Positions 25,960-34,041 of a DNA stretch of 41,656 nucleotides are shown in pieces (position 1 is the stretch's first letter; each line of letters opens with the position of its first letter). Origin of the DNA: an uncultured Pseudomonadales bacterium (GTDB lineage: Bacteria > Pseudomonadota > Gammaproteobacteria > Pseudomonadales > Azotimanducaceae); NCBI GenBank assembly GCA_938017975.1, contig CALIKQ010000063.1, forward strand, positions 1 through 41,656. The letters run 5' to 3'. The translations under genes were made by a program, and so were the position numbers. The notes beneath the pieces are model-generated. The model worked only from the letters and a program-made list of their open reading frames with translations, was not told the origin of the DNA and did no database searches.

Positions 25960-26124
25960 ATGAGAACACTGAACTCAGAGCAATTGGCGTCTGTCGAAGG
26001 CGGTCTAGACCTGGTTGATGCGGCGGCAATGATTGCATCGATCTCGAGTTTCACACCAGCGACCATGGCATTTGGATATCCGATCGCAGCGGCATTGGTT
26101 ACGATTGAAGTTTTGTCAGAGTAG
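25960..26124 (+). CDS. double-glycine-leader peptide precursor (class II microcin/bacteriocin-like)
   Basis: A 54-residue ORF. The first 15 residues, MRTLNSEQLASVEGG, match the double-glycine leader consensus: Leu at -12, Leu at -7, Val at -4, Gly at -2 and -1. The colicin V leader MRTLTLNELDSVSGG is strikingly similar. The predicted 39-residue core begins LDLVDAAAMIASISSF and continues through PATMAFGYPIAAAL to an acidic end. The core is hydrophobic and rich in Ala, Ile, Val and Ser. It has no Cys, Lys or Arg and four acidic residues, so unlike most bacteriocins it would be anionic. Known double-glycine precursors are cut and exported by C39-peptidase ABC transporters; none is in this window. 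A secreted signal or other export substrate is an alternative. Confidence 0.75.
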   Translation: MRTLNSEQLASVEGGLDLVDAAAMIASISSFTPATMAFGYPIAAALVTIEVLSE

Positions 26125-26220
26125 GGGGTAGTGACTCAAGCCTCGACGATGAGAGAGGACACGCGACGATCAAAAGATGGGCAAAGCTGCTCAAGGCGGT
26201 GTGAGGAGCCATAGCCTCAA

Positions 26221-26258
26221 GCAATCACCGTGGTGCCTTAGCCTTGGGCAGTGATTGC
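26221..26258. other. hairpin between the peptide gene and pntB
   Basis: GCAATCAC (26221-26228) pairs with GTGATTGC (26251-26258); an inner TGCC/GGCA extends the pairing. No T run follows on either strand, so it is a structured spacer or a weak/Rho-type terminator rather than an intrinsic one. It lies between convergent genes. Confidence 0.45.
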
Positions 26259-26420
26259 CGTCCAGACCCAAGATCCGTAAAAACGAATAGGTCTTTCGAT
26301 CACTTTCAGTCCGCGTTCAGCACGTGATGCGTGCTGAGCGCGGTATTGATTACCTAATGCCTGTAAGGCGTGGGCATCGAGTTCTCGAGGTTGCGGCGGA
26401 TTGGTCCGGGGTCTACCCAA
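26238..26420 (-). CDS. possible small protein overlapping the end of pntB
   Basis: A 60-residue frame with a TTG start at 26420, overlapping the last bases of pntB. It begins MGRPRTNPPQPREL and ends IRFYGSWVWTAITAQG. I do not recognise it and see no ribosome site. A 14-base hairpin lies inside it. It may be non-coding 3' region. Confidence 0.2.
   Translation of the reverse strand: MGRPRTNPPQPRELDAHALQALGNQYRAQHASRAERGLKVIERPIRFYGSWVWTAITAQG
26312..26344. other. long near-perfect hairpin downstream of pntB
   Basis: ccgcgttcagcacg (26312-26325) pairs with cgtgctgagcgcgg (26331-26344) around a five-base loop; the only non-Watson-Crick pair is one T-G wobble. No T tract follows in either direction. 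It lies 69 bases after the pntB stop on the pnt transcript and could protect its 3' end or act as a protein or RNA binding site. Confidence 0.65.
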
Positions 26421-27780
26421 ACTCTCCTATAACGCCTGAGATGCTCTCTTTGGCGTCTCCAAAAAGCATTCGAGTGTTTTCTCCAAAAAACAGCGGGTTA
26501 TCGACCCCTGAAAAGCCGGAAGCCATGGACCTTTTAAGCACGAAAACGGTTCGGGCTTGGTCTACGTTAATGATTGGCATGCCGTAAATTGGACTATCAG
26601 AATCTTCTCTAGCACTTGGGTTTACAACGTCATTGGCTCCGATCACGATCGCAACGTCGACGTTCTCGATACGAGGATTAATATCGTCCATTTCGACGAG
26701 TTGCTCGTAAGGAACATCCGCTTCAGCGAGCAGAACATTCATGTGTCCGGGCATTCGCCCTGCTACCGGATGGATGGCGTAAGAAACTTCGCAACCATTA
26801 GCCTCTAGGATTTTTCCGAGTTCTTTAACGACGTGTTGAGCTTGAGCCACTGCCATACCATAGCCGGGCACGAAGCACACGTTCGACGCTGCTTCAAGAA
26901 TATAGTAGGCATCTTCTACGGAGACAGGCTTAACCTCGCCCTCAACCGCTTTGGCAGACTTCACAGCACCGAATCCACTGAACAACACATTCGTGAGAGA
27001 GCGGTTCATGGCTTTACACATAATATTGGTGAGAATGATTCCAGATGCACCGACAAGAGCGCCAGCAACGATCAAAATGTTATTGCCCACCGCAAACCCA
27101 GCTGCGCAGGCGGCGATGCCTGAGTAACTGTTAAGCAGAGAGATTACGACTGGCATATCCGCACCGCCGATTGGGATAACCGCCATAACACCCAGCACCA
27201 GCGCCAAGCCCAAAAGCGCATAGAGATATGGCGACGTCGCCGAAGGCTCAAGGCAGAATAGGACTGCACAGGCGACGATACCAAGGAGGAGTCCGGCGTT
27301 TAGAAATCGTTGCAATGGGAAAACGACTGCGGCGCTATTGATGCGTTCACTGAGTTTGCCGTAGGCGATTAAGCTACCGGTAAAGGTCAAGCCACCAATC
27401 AAAATGGCCAGCACGATGGTAGCGGCTGTAAATGTTGAGGTCTCGCTCGTGCCAAGATAGAGCGTCGCCCATCCGACAAGCAGACTGGATGCACCGCCTG
27501 ATCCGTTAAATAGAGCGACCATTTCGGGCATGCTGGTCATTGCGACCAAGCGCGCTGCCAGCGCGCCAACGGTTGCACCGACGATCATGCCGCCGATTAT
27601 GAATTCATAGCTGACAACCTCAGCGCTGATTAGTCCGGAAACAACTGCGATAAACATTGCAGTGGAAGACAAAAGATTGCCGCGTTTTGCCGTCGCAGGA
27701 GATCCAAGCATCTTCAATCCAAAGATGAATAACGCTGCAGCAAGAATGTAGGCTAGATTTGCAAGTAAATCGATGCTCAT
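26413..27780 (-). CDS. pntB: NAD(P) transhydrogenase beta subunit
   Basis: A 455-residue protein with about nine hydrophobic segments in its first 265 residues followed by the NADP-binding domain (dIII): YGMAVAQAQHVVKEL, the HPVAGRMPGHMNVLLAEADV loop, VAIVIGANDVVNPSA, GMPIINVDQARTVFVLKRS. These are the conserved PntB motifs. With PntAA and PntAB it forms the proton-translocating transhydrogenase that uses the proton gradient to make NADPH from NADH. Its ATG overlaps the stop of pntAB (ATGA, 27777-27780). The three-gene split of the alpha subunit is the Rhodospirillum-type arrangement. Confidence 0.97.
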   Translation of the reverse strand: MSIDLLANLAYILAAALFIFGLKMLGSPATAKRGNLLSSTAMFIAVVSGLISAEVVSYEFIIGGMIVGATVGALAARLVAMTSMPEMVALFNGSGGASSLLVGWATLYLGTSETSTFTAATIVLAILIGGLTFTGSLIAYGKLSERINSAAVVFPLQRFLNAGLLLGIVACAVLFCLEPSATSPYLYALLGLALVLGVMAVIPIGGADMPVVISLLNSYSGIAACAAGFAVGNNILIVAGALVGASGIILTNIMCKAMNRSLTNVLFSGFGAVKSAKAVEGEVKPVSVEDAYYILEAASNVCFVPGYGMAVAQAQHVVKELGKILEANGCEVSYAIHPVAGRMPGHMNVLLAEADVPYEQLVEMDDINPRIENVDVAIVIGANDVVNPSAREDSDSPIYGMPIINVDQARTVFVLKRSMASGFSGVDNPLFFGENTRMLFGDAKESISGVIGEFG

Positions 27781-28067
27781 GACTGCGCACTCCGTTTGCT
27801 TTTGAACATGCTGAGCATGCGGTCGGTCACCAGGTAGCCGCCAACCACATTCACCGTGGCGAAAGCCACCGCAGCACCGCCTAGCCAGCTCGCCATTTCG
27901 TTGCTGGTCGTGCCAGCAGCCAGAAACGCGCCAGCTAACGTAATGCCAGATATCGCGTTAGCGCCAGACATCAGCGGCGTGTGCAGGGTTGCCGGTACTT
28001 TTGAGATGAGCTCAAAGCCTAAAAATACCGATAGAACAAGAATAAAAGTGAGAAAAACAATTTCCAT
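27777..28067 (-). CDS. pntAB: NAD(P) transhydrogenase alpha subunit part 2 (membrane)
   Basis: A 96-residue membrane protein starting MEIVFLTFILVLSVFLGFEL at 28067; AAGGAG lies about nine bases upstream, so I reject the longer frame to 28109. Three hydrophobic helices and the motif VPATLHTPLMSGANAISGI are typical of PntA-2. It supplies part of the proton channel with PntB. It starts four bases after the pntAA stop and overlaps pntB by four bases. Confidence 0.95.
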   Translation of the reverse strand: MEIVFLTFILVLSVFLGFELISKVPATLHTPLMSGANAISGITLAGAFLAAGTTSNEMASWLGGAAVAFATVNVVGGYLVTDRMLSMFKSKRSAQS

Positions 28068-28071
28068 GATA

Positions 28072-29214
28072 CTAAGCTCCTTCGCCACGTAACGATTTAA
28101 TAGCCTCATTGACCAAGGCGCCTCCGTGAGTGATCACGCAACCCTGTAAAATGTCATCTTCCATATTGAGGTTAAAAGTTTTTTCCTCGGCATCCCAATA
28201 TTCAGACACCAAATTCACCAGGTTAGCCGCGTACATTTGACTGGCATCCTTGCAAACTTGAGCGGGCAAGTTTGACATACCGATAATTGAGACACCCCCA
28301 ATGTTAACGGTCTGGTCAGGCTCAGAGCCCTCTACATTGCCGCCAGAGTCCACGGCCATGTCAACAATAACGCCGCCAGGCTTCATCGCTGCGACCATGT
28401 CAGCGGTTACGATACGAGGCGCGGGTCGACCGAACAGCTGTGCGGTCGTGATGACAATATCGGCTTGGCTAATCACATCTTTCATGCCGAGTCGTTGCAA
28501 CTCCAACTGCTCTGGCGTTAGCGCCATGGCGTATCCATCCTTGGTTTGTCCTGTCTCACCCAAGTCAATTTCAACAAATTTAGCGCCAAGGGATTGAACC
28601 TGTTCAGCCACAACCGGGCGAGTGTCGAACGCCTCTACTCTGGCGCCCAAGCGCTTAGCTGTGGCGATCGCTTGTAGGCCTGCAACTCCAGCGCCGATTA
28701 CAAAGACCCGAGCCGGACTGAGCGTCCCAGCGGGCGTCATCATCATCGGCAGAATGCGGTCAAGTTGCTGTGCTGCGAGAACCACCATCACGTAACCGGC
28801 GAGATTCGCCTGAGAGCTGAGCGCATCCATTTTTTGAGCTCGGGTGGTTCTTGGAATCATTTCCATGCTGATTGCAGTGACGCTGGCCGCACCCAAGGCA
28901 TCAACCAACTCAGTTTCGTTATAAGGATCGAGATAGCTGATATGGATGGCCCCCGATTTAAGTTTACTGACGTCGGGGAGATCAGGTTTGCGCACACGCA
29001 GCACCATGTCCGCCTTGCTTAGCAGCTCGCTCGCATCAGAGGATAAGGTTGCGCCAACCGCTTCATAGTCAGCGTCTGAATAACCTGAGCGGAGACCGGC
29101 GCCTTGTTCGATACAGACGTCGATGCCTGCTCTTACCAGTTTCTTTGCTGCGTCGGGAATCAGCGCGACGCGCCGTTCACTTGCAAGAGATTCGGTGGGG
29201 ACAGCGATGAGCAT
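28072..29214 (-). CDS. pntAA: NAD(P) transhydrogenase alpha subunit part 1 (NAD-binding)
   Basis: A 380-residue soluble domain (dI) starting MLIAVPTESLASERRVALIP. It has the RAQKMDALSSQANLAGY loop that contacts NAD, the nucleotide-binding VFVIGAGVAGLQAIATAKRL and the AQLFGRPAPRIV segment. This subunit binds NAD(H) and exchanges hydride with PntB's domain. The length fits the two-piece alpha subunit. A plausible aagga ribosome site precedes the ATG and a hairpin-containing leader lies just upstream (29235-29272). Confidence 0.97.
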   Translation of the reverse strand: MLIAVPTESLASERRVALIPDAAKKLVRAGIDVCIEQGAGLRSGYSDADYEAVGATLSSDASELLSKADMVLRVRKPDLPDVSKLKSGAIHISYLDPYNETELVDALGAASVTAISMEMIPRTTRAQKMDALSSQANLAGYVMVVLAAQQLDRILPMMMTPAGTLSPARVFVIGAGVAGLQAIATAKRLGARVEAFDTRPVVAEQVQSLGAKFVEIDLGETGQTKDGYAMALTPEQLELQRLGMKDVISQADIVITTAQLFGRPAPRIVTADMVAAMKPGGVIVDMAVDSGGNVEGSEPDQTVNIGGVSIIGMSNLPAQVCKDASQMYAANLVNLVSEYWDAEEKTFNLNMEDDILQGCVITHGGALVNEAIKSLRGEGA

Positions 29215-29234
29215 AATGTGGATCCTTTAATTGG

Positions 29235-29272
29235 CAGCCTCGTACAACAGGGCTCGAGCAACCCTGAGGCTG
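29235..29272. promoter_or_regulatory. hairpin in the pntAA leader
   Basis: CAGCCTC (29235-29241) pairs with GAGGCTG (29266-29272), and inner CAGGG (29248-29252) pairs with CCCTG (29262-29266 shares one base). It begins 21 bases upstream of the pntAA start on the minus strand. It may affect translation or message stability; no known riboswitch pattern is recognised. Confidence 0.4.
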
Positions 29273-29505
29273 TTTCGTTGTTGTGATGGTCGAACGCGAA
29301 TACACCCTGACTTGTAGGCGGAAAATAGCATGTTCTCCTAGGTCTTGCTAGATTTGATCCAGATTAGGCGGCTTTGAGCGGTGACCATCAGCTTGATGGG
29401 TAAGCCAAGGTAGAGAAATACTCAGGTTTATGTCGTTCCATGAGTCTGATTTAATCCGGTTGCTGCAAGAGGTGTTGTTAGGATTAAGAAGTAGGGAGGG
29501 AGATG

Positions 29506-31062
29506 ATGTCTTGGGAGAAAGAAGTCGCTGAGATTAAAGCGCGAAAGCGTCGATCTTTGGAGCAAGGCGGAATAGAGGGTATTGCTCGTCAGCATGAGAA
29601 GGGTCGTTTGACCGTTCGAGAGCGGATCGATTGCCTTCTTGACCCTGATTCCTTTGTGGAGCACGGTCCAGGCGCTGGGTTTGCAGAAAAAAATGAGGCG
29701 GGTGAGATCGAGTCTTTCAGCCCTGCGAACTACGTCGTCGGTTTTGGTCAGGTCAATGGCCGACGATTAGTGGTTGGAGGTGAAGACTTCACGCTCAAGG
29801 GGGGATCTCCAAATGCTTCGGGCTTGAGAAAAAGCGTGTACGCCGAAGAGCTTGCGCTTCATTTTAAAATTCCTCTGATCCGACTGCTTGAAGGCGGTGG
29901 CGGCAGCGTTGCGCCTGCGAGCGGCTCAGGACCCAAAACTGTTGGATCTCCGGTGTTTGCAGAACCGCGCTTTAAGGTCATCGCCGATGCAATGGGCGTC
30001 GTGCCTGTAGTGTCAGCCGCCCTCGGGCCCGTTGCGGGCTTCCCGGCCGGACGCTTGGCTGCTTCGCATTTTTCAGTGATGGTTCGAGAACTTTCCCAGG
30101 TGATGGTTGCTGGTCCGGCGTTGGTTGAGCGAGCCTTGGGCCGGCAGCTTTCGAAAGAAGCGCTCGGCGGTTATCGAGTTCACGAAAAAAGTGGCGTGGT
30201 TGATGCGGTCGTAGATTCGGAAGAAGAGGCCTTTGACGCGATGCGGACTTTTTTAAGCTACTTACCCCAGAATGTCTGGGACGTCCCAAGTCGCTTGTCT
30301 TCAAGTGATCCAGTGGACCGAGCGGATGAATCCTTACTGTCGATTGTACCGAGAGATCTTCGTAAACCATTTGAGATGCGTAAAATCATAAAGGCAGTCA
30401 TGGATGTTGATTCCTTTCTTGAACTTGCGCCCAAGTATGGCCGAGGACAGATCATTGGATTTGCGCGACTAAATGGCCTGCCTGTAGGCGTGATCGCCAA
30501 CGATTGTCGTCATTACGCTGGGGCAATGACCGCAAGCGGTTCACAAAAAGCAAAGCGAATGATGGAGCTCTGCGAAACCTTTCATGTTCCCATCGTCAAT
30601 TTTTTGGATGAACCGGGCTTCATGTTGGGGCCGGATGCAGAGACATTGGGCACGATTCGTTATGGAATGAGTGCAGTGGCTGCTGCAGTGCAATCGACGG
30701 TGCCTTGGGCAACGGTTGCTGTTCATAAAGCTTTCGGCGTGGCCTCAGCTGCCCATTTTGCACCGAATACCTACAAGCTGGCATGGCCTTCCTACGAGAT
30801 CGGTGCTTTGCCTGTTCAAGGCGGGGTCGCTGTGGCTTATCGCCGAGAAATCGAAGCGGCAGATGATCCAGAGGCGAAGCGCGCTGAACTGGAGGCGAAA
30901 CTTTTGAGCGCCCGCTCCCCATTTCCTTTAATGGAAAGCTTTTCGGTTCATGAGCTCATCGATCCAAGGGAAACTCGTCAAAAGTTGTGTCAATGGACAG
31001 ATTGGATCGAACCCACGCTTGATGCGTTAAAGGGGCCAGCGCTGTGGGGAATGCGTCCTTGA
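29506..31062 (+). CDS. acyl-CoA carboxylase carboxyltransferase (beta) subunit
   Basis: A 518-residue carboxyltransferase of the PccB/MccB/AccD5 family. GGGAGG sits six bases before the second ATG, which I take as start (MSWEKEVAEIKARKRRSLE). Landmarks are GRLTVRERIDCLLDPDSF, the oxyanion regions LEGGGGSVA and FLDEPGFMLGPDAE, and a C-terminal YEIGALPVQGGVAVAYR. It would move the carboxyl group from carboxybiotin to an acyl-CoA. No biotin carboxylase or biotin-carrier gene is adjacent, so its partner must be encoded elsewhere, or it may act as a decarboxylase component. It overlaps the next gene by 19 bases. Confidence 0.9.
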   Translation: MSWEKEVAEIKARKRRSLEQGGIEGIARQHEKGRLTVRERIDCLLDPDSFVEHGPGAGFAEKNEAGEIESFSPANYVVGFGQVNGRRLVVGGEDFTLKGGSPNASGLRKSVYAEELALHFKIPLIRLLEGGGGSVAPASGSGPKTVGSPVFAEPRFKVIADAMGVVPVVSAALGPVAGFPAGRLAASHFSVMVRELSQVMVAGPALVERALGRQLSKEALGGYRVHEKSGVVDAVVDSEEEAFDAMRTFLSYLPQNVWDVPSRLSSSDPVDRADESLLSIVPRDLRKPFEMRKIIKAVMDVDSFLELAPKYGRGQIIGFARLNGLPVGVIANDCRHYAGAMTASGSQKAKRMMELCETFHVPIVNFLDEPGFMLGPDAETLGTIRYGMSAVAAAVQSTVPWATVAVHKAFGVASAAHFAPNTYKLAWPSYEIGALPVQGGVAVAYRREIEAADDPEAKRAELEAKLLSARSPFPLMESFSVHELIDPRETRQKLCQWTDWIEPTLDALKGPALWGMRP

Positions 31063-33140
31063 ACATCACTGGCCTGCATAGGTCATTTGGACTGCTGCTC
31101 ACGTGGTTTACGCTGATGGTCTCCAACGCGCTAGCGATAGAGTCGCCCTGGGTTAACTCCGGAGAGGCGGACGTCAGAGTGGTGTCGCCAGCCGAGGGCG
31201 TGGAATCTGGCGGAACTCTGTTAATTGGTGTTGAAATTCAACTGCCTGAGGGCTGGCACACTTATTGGCGTAATCCAGGCGATTCCGGCGAGCCTGTTTC
31301 GTTATCCTGGCAAGCAGAAGGGCTATTGAATGCGTCTGCAATTGCTTGGCCAATTCCTGAGCGGATTCCCTATGGGCCTCTAATAAATTTGGGCTACAAG
31401 AACAGCGTTCTATTGACTCAAGTATTGTCTTTCGGCGATTTGACAGGTGTCGAGAGGGTTGAGTTAACAGTATCGGGGCGATGGCTTGTTTGTGCGGACG
31501 TTTGTATTCCGGAGGAGGCGAGTCTTCAAGTCTCGGTGCCCGTGGTTGAGACCATCAAGCTTGATCCTGGATTGAATACGCGGTTTCAGAATGTCCCACT
31601 GCCGCAGGCTCTGCCTTTGCTGACGCAGGCGACCTGGGATGAGCCCCTGTTGCTGAAGGTTTCAGTTGATCTGCCAGGGCTCGATCAAGACAGAATCAAA
31701 GCGCTGTACTTTTTACCCTTTGAAGCCGACTTGGTTGATCTGACCCAGCCGCCGCGCTTTGAGTTCGGACCTGAGGGCTTCGCGGTTTGGACGCGGTTCG
31801 TCTCACATGCTACGAGAAACTATTCTGGTTTGCTCTGGTATGAAGAATGGGTAGGGGACGAGTTGATTCGTTCTGCTGTGACCATAGATGTGGAAGGCTT
31901 TCAATCTGAGAATTCGGGTCTGAACGTATTCACCGCGATGTTGTTGGCGTTCTTTGGCGGCGTTTTACTCAACCTGATGCCGTGTGTGTTTCCGGTATTG
32001 TCGATCAAGGTCATGAGCTTGATCAGGGAATCATCGGGTTCGCGATCACGCCAGAAGCTTCAAGGATGGTCCTATACTTTCGGCGTGGTGATAAGTTTCT
32101 TACTGGTCGCTGCGGTGTTAATTGTGTTGCGCCACTTCGGGGAGGAACTTGGTTGGGGTTTTCAACTGCAATCGCCAATGATCGTCGCTGGGCTCAGTCT
32201 TATCTTTTTGGTGCTCGGTTTTAATTTGTCTGGCTTTTTTGAACTGACTGGTGGGATTTCGATACCGGGTGTTCCGAGCAACGGGGCTTCTGGCGCTTTT
32301 TTCAACGGTGTTTTGGCTGTGGTAGTCGCTGCGCCCTGTACAGCGCCCTTTATGGGCGCAGCACTCGGTTTTGCGCTTGTGCAACCCTCATATATGGCAA
32401 TGTTGATCTTTGCGAGCCTTGGGTTCGGGATGGCGCTGCCGCTGCTCTTGCTGACTTACATACCTGCGCTTATGGCAAGGCTTCCAAAACCTGGACCTTG
32501 GATGGAGGGCTTTCGACAGGGTGCAGCATTTTTGATGTATGCAACCGTGATTTGGCTTATGTGGATCTTGATTCGTCAGGCGGGTGCTGACGGTTTTGCC
32601 TTTGCGGCTGTTGCTGGATTGCTGCTGACTTTACTCATCTGGATTTGGGTTCGCTTTGGTCTCAGTCGTTGGTTGAATCGCGTGATTTTGATCGCGCTGG
32701 GGGTTTCCTCTATGGCCAGTTTGTCCGCCATTAAGCCCACTGAGCAAAATTCAGGGCCAGATACGTTGCAATTGCGGGGTGGTGCTCAGGCGCTAGACTC
32801 TAGTATCGCGTTCTCCGCCGAGGCGCTAAGGACTGCCAGAGCCAAAGGGCCTGTTTTCCTCAATTTTACCGCTGACTGGTGTATTACCTGCAAAGTCAAT
32901 GAGGCGGTCGCAATTGCCACGCCTGACACTCGGACGCTATTTGAATCGGAGGGCATAACTTACATGAAGGCCGATTGGACACGAGAGGATCCATTGATTA
33001 CCCAAGCATTGGCGGATTTTAATCGCGTTGGCGTGCCGCTTTATTTGGTGTACCAAGAGGGACTGGAAGAACCATTGATCCTTCCTCAAATTTTAACGCC
33101 AGGCATGATTCGAGAGGCCTTCACGACATCTCGGGAGTAA
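31044..33140 (+). CDS. DsbD/ScsB-like thiol:disulfide interchange protein
   Basis: A 698-residue membrane reductase. A signal peptide ends near ALA (residue 33). A periplasmic N-terminal domain (about 40-285) contains WLVCADVCIPEEA with two cysteines, as in ScsB-type proteins. Then come eight hydrophobic helices with the essential pair LMPCVFPVLSIK and VAAPCTAPFMG. A C-terminal thioredoxin domain has the active site DWCITC (Cys613, Cys616). It carries reducing power from cytoplasmic thioredoxin to periplasmic targets. I use the GTG at 31044 (AAAGGGG upstream); a TTG at 31059 is possible. The start lies inside the carboxyltransferase gene, an unexpected pairing by function. Confidence 0.92.
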   Translation: MGNASLNITGLHRSFGLLLTWFTLMVSNALAIESPWVNSGEADVRVVSPAEGVESGGTLLIGVEIQLPEGWHTYWRNPGDSGEPVSLSWQAEGLLNASAIAWPIPERIPYGPLINLGYKNSVLLTQVLSFGDLTGVERVELTVSGRWLVCADVCIPEEASLQVSVPVVETIKLDPGLNTRFQNVPLPQALPLLTQATWDEPLLLKVSVDLPGLDQDRIKALYFLPFEADLVDLTQPPRFEFGPEGFAVWTRFVSHATRNYSGLLWYEEWVGDELIRSAVTIDVEGFQSENSGLNVFTAMLLAFFGGVLLNLMPCVFPVLSIKVMSLIRESSGSRSRQKLQGWSYTFGVVISFLLVAAVLIVLRHFGEELGWGFQLQSPMIVAGLSLIFLVLGFNLSGFFELTGGISIPGVPSNGASGAFFNGVLAVVVAAPCTAPFMGAALGFALVQPSYMAMLIFASLGFGMALPLLLLTYIPALMARLPKPGPWMEGFRQGAAFLMYATVIWLMWILIRQAGADGFAFAAVAGLLLTLLIWIWVRFGLSRWLNRVILIALGVSSMASLSAIKPTEQNSGPDTLQLRGGAQALDSSIAFSAEALRTARAKGPVFLNFTADWCITCKVNEAVAIATPDTRTLFESEGITYMKADWTREDPLITQALADFNRVGVPLYLVYQEGLEEPLILPQILTPGMIREAFTTSRE

Positions 33141-33303
33141 AATCGTTAGGACGGGTCATGCCGCGACGTAATGGGCTCAGCGTCGGTCCTTTTAAACTTC
33201 CCACAGCGAGACTGTGCCAAGACAGGAATATCCCGGAGTAATTGTAAGATTGGCCGCAGTGGCCTGGCTGAAGGTGTGTTAGGGCGCCTTGGGCGGATTT
33301 GTT

Positions 33304-33339
33304 GGAAGTTAGATCTATCGGAAGTTGGGTCTATCGGAA
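33304..33339 (+). repeat. 16-base direct repeat, two copies plus partial
   Basis: ggaagttagatctatc (33304-33319) and ggaagttgggtctatc (33320-33335), then a partial ggaa. Two differences between copies. Confidence 0.75.
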
Positions 33340-33364
33340 CAGGAAGAGGCAAAAAATTCTCTTG

Positions 33365-33389
33365 CCCCTTGAAGAAAGGGGGTCTTTTT
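33365..33389 (+). terminator. intrinsic terminator, plus strand
   Basis: CCCCTT (33365-33370), five-base loop, AAGGGG (33376-33381), then gtcttttt. Ends transcripts from the DsbD-like side, or a small RNA in this spacer. Confidence 0.65.
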
Positions 33390-33601
33390 GTCTATTGAGC
33401 ACAGGGCCTAGCCTGTATGTCGAGAGGGCCTAGCGTCTAGCGCATTGCCGCGCGCGATGTCCAACTAAAAAGCAGTGGCCCAAACGGGGCACAGCGTTCA
33501 GGATCGCCCGCATCCCTCGGCAATCCTAGACCTTGATCGGAGGCGTCTAAGAGGCTCCAACTCCTGAAGGGCCAAATACGGATTGCCGCGGTGCGTAGAC
33601 C

Positions 33602-34024
33602 TTAGGCGTCGATTTTCGCCGAGGCTTGTCCCTTGATGACTTCGACTCCATCGCTGTCTTTGGTCGACACGGATAAGTCAACGAAATGTTCGCCGTTTTC
33701 CTCGCGGATTGCTTCAATTGTTGCTGACGCGGTCAGGGTTGCACCCGGGAACACCTGAGAGGTAAACCGAACGCCAAACGCCGTAAGCCGGCCGTCCCCG
33801 ACGTAGTTCGTGAGCATTCTTCCGGTCATGCCCATGGAGAGCATGCCGTGGGCAAAAACGGAAGGGTAGCCTGCTACCTGGGTGGTGAATATTTCGTCGG
33901 AATGCAGAGGGTTGTAGTCACCCGAAGAACCTGCGTACTGGACTATTTGAGTCCTTGAGAGGTTATTGCAAACTTCTTCGCTGTAGACATCGCCAACATT
34001 TAAATTGTTTCTTTTTAATGACAT
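33602..34024 (-). CDS. MaoC-like (R)-hydratase, catalytic subunit
   Basis: A 140-residue hot-dog-fold protein. The hydratase-2 motif is intact: YAGSSGDYNPLHSDE with Asp36 and His41 as the catalytic pair, followed by GYPSVFAHGMLSMG. It hydrates or dehydrates enoyl/3-hydroxyacyl thioesters. It lies 17 bases after the gene at 34042, whose product has the same fold but lacks the histidine. The arrangement resembles mycobacterial HadA/HadB, where one subunit catalyses and the other mostly binds substrate. Confidence 0.88.
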   Translation of the reverse strand: MSLKRNNLNVGDVYSEEVCNNLSRTQIVQYAGSSGDYNPLHSDEIFTTQVAGYPSVFAHGMLSMGMTGRMLTNYVGDGRLTAFGVRFTSQVFPGATLTASATIEAIREENGEHFVDLSVSTKDSDGVEVIKGQASAKIDA

Positions 34025-34041
34025 GTTCTTTTCCCTGTCTA

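Larger units (their letters stand above)
33141..33601. other. gene-free region with a repeat and a terminator
   Basis: About 460 bases between the convergent DsbD-like and MaoC genes. It holds a 16-base direct repeat (33304-33339), an inverted ggcaa/ttgcc and an intrinsic terminator (33365-33389). Short frames on both strands (for example 33171-33398) have no support. The terminator is 225 bases from the dsbD-like stop, so a long 3' region or a small RNA ending there is possible. Confidence 0.45.

Noticed and set aside
25790-26038. 82-codon minus frame opposite the double-glycine peptide gene
   Set aside because: It is antisense to the tandem repeat and peptide gene, lacks a ribosome site and has no recognisable features.
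26131-26214. 27-residue frame just after the peptide gene, considered as an immunity peptide
   Set aside because: Very short, polar, no membrane segment and no ribosome site; not like a known immunity protein.
33171-33398. 75-codon plus frame in the spacer after the DsbD-like gene
   Set aside because: Overlaps the terminator and the direct repeat, and has no ribosome site or family.
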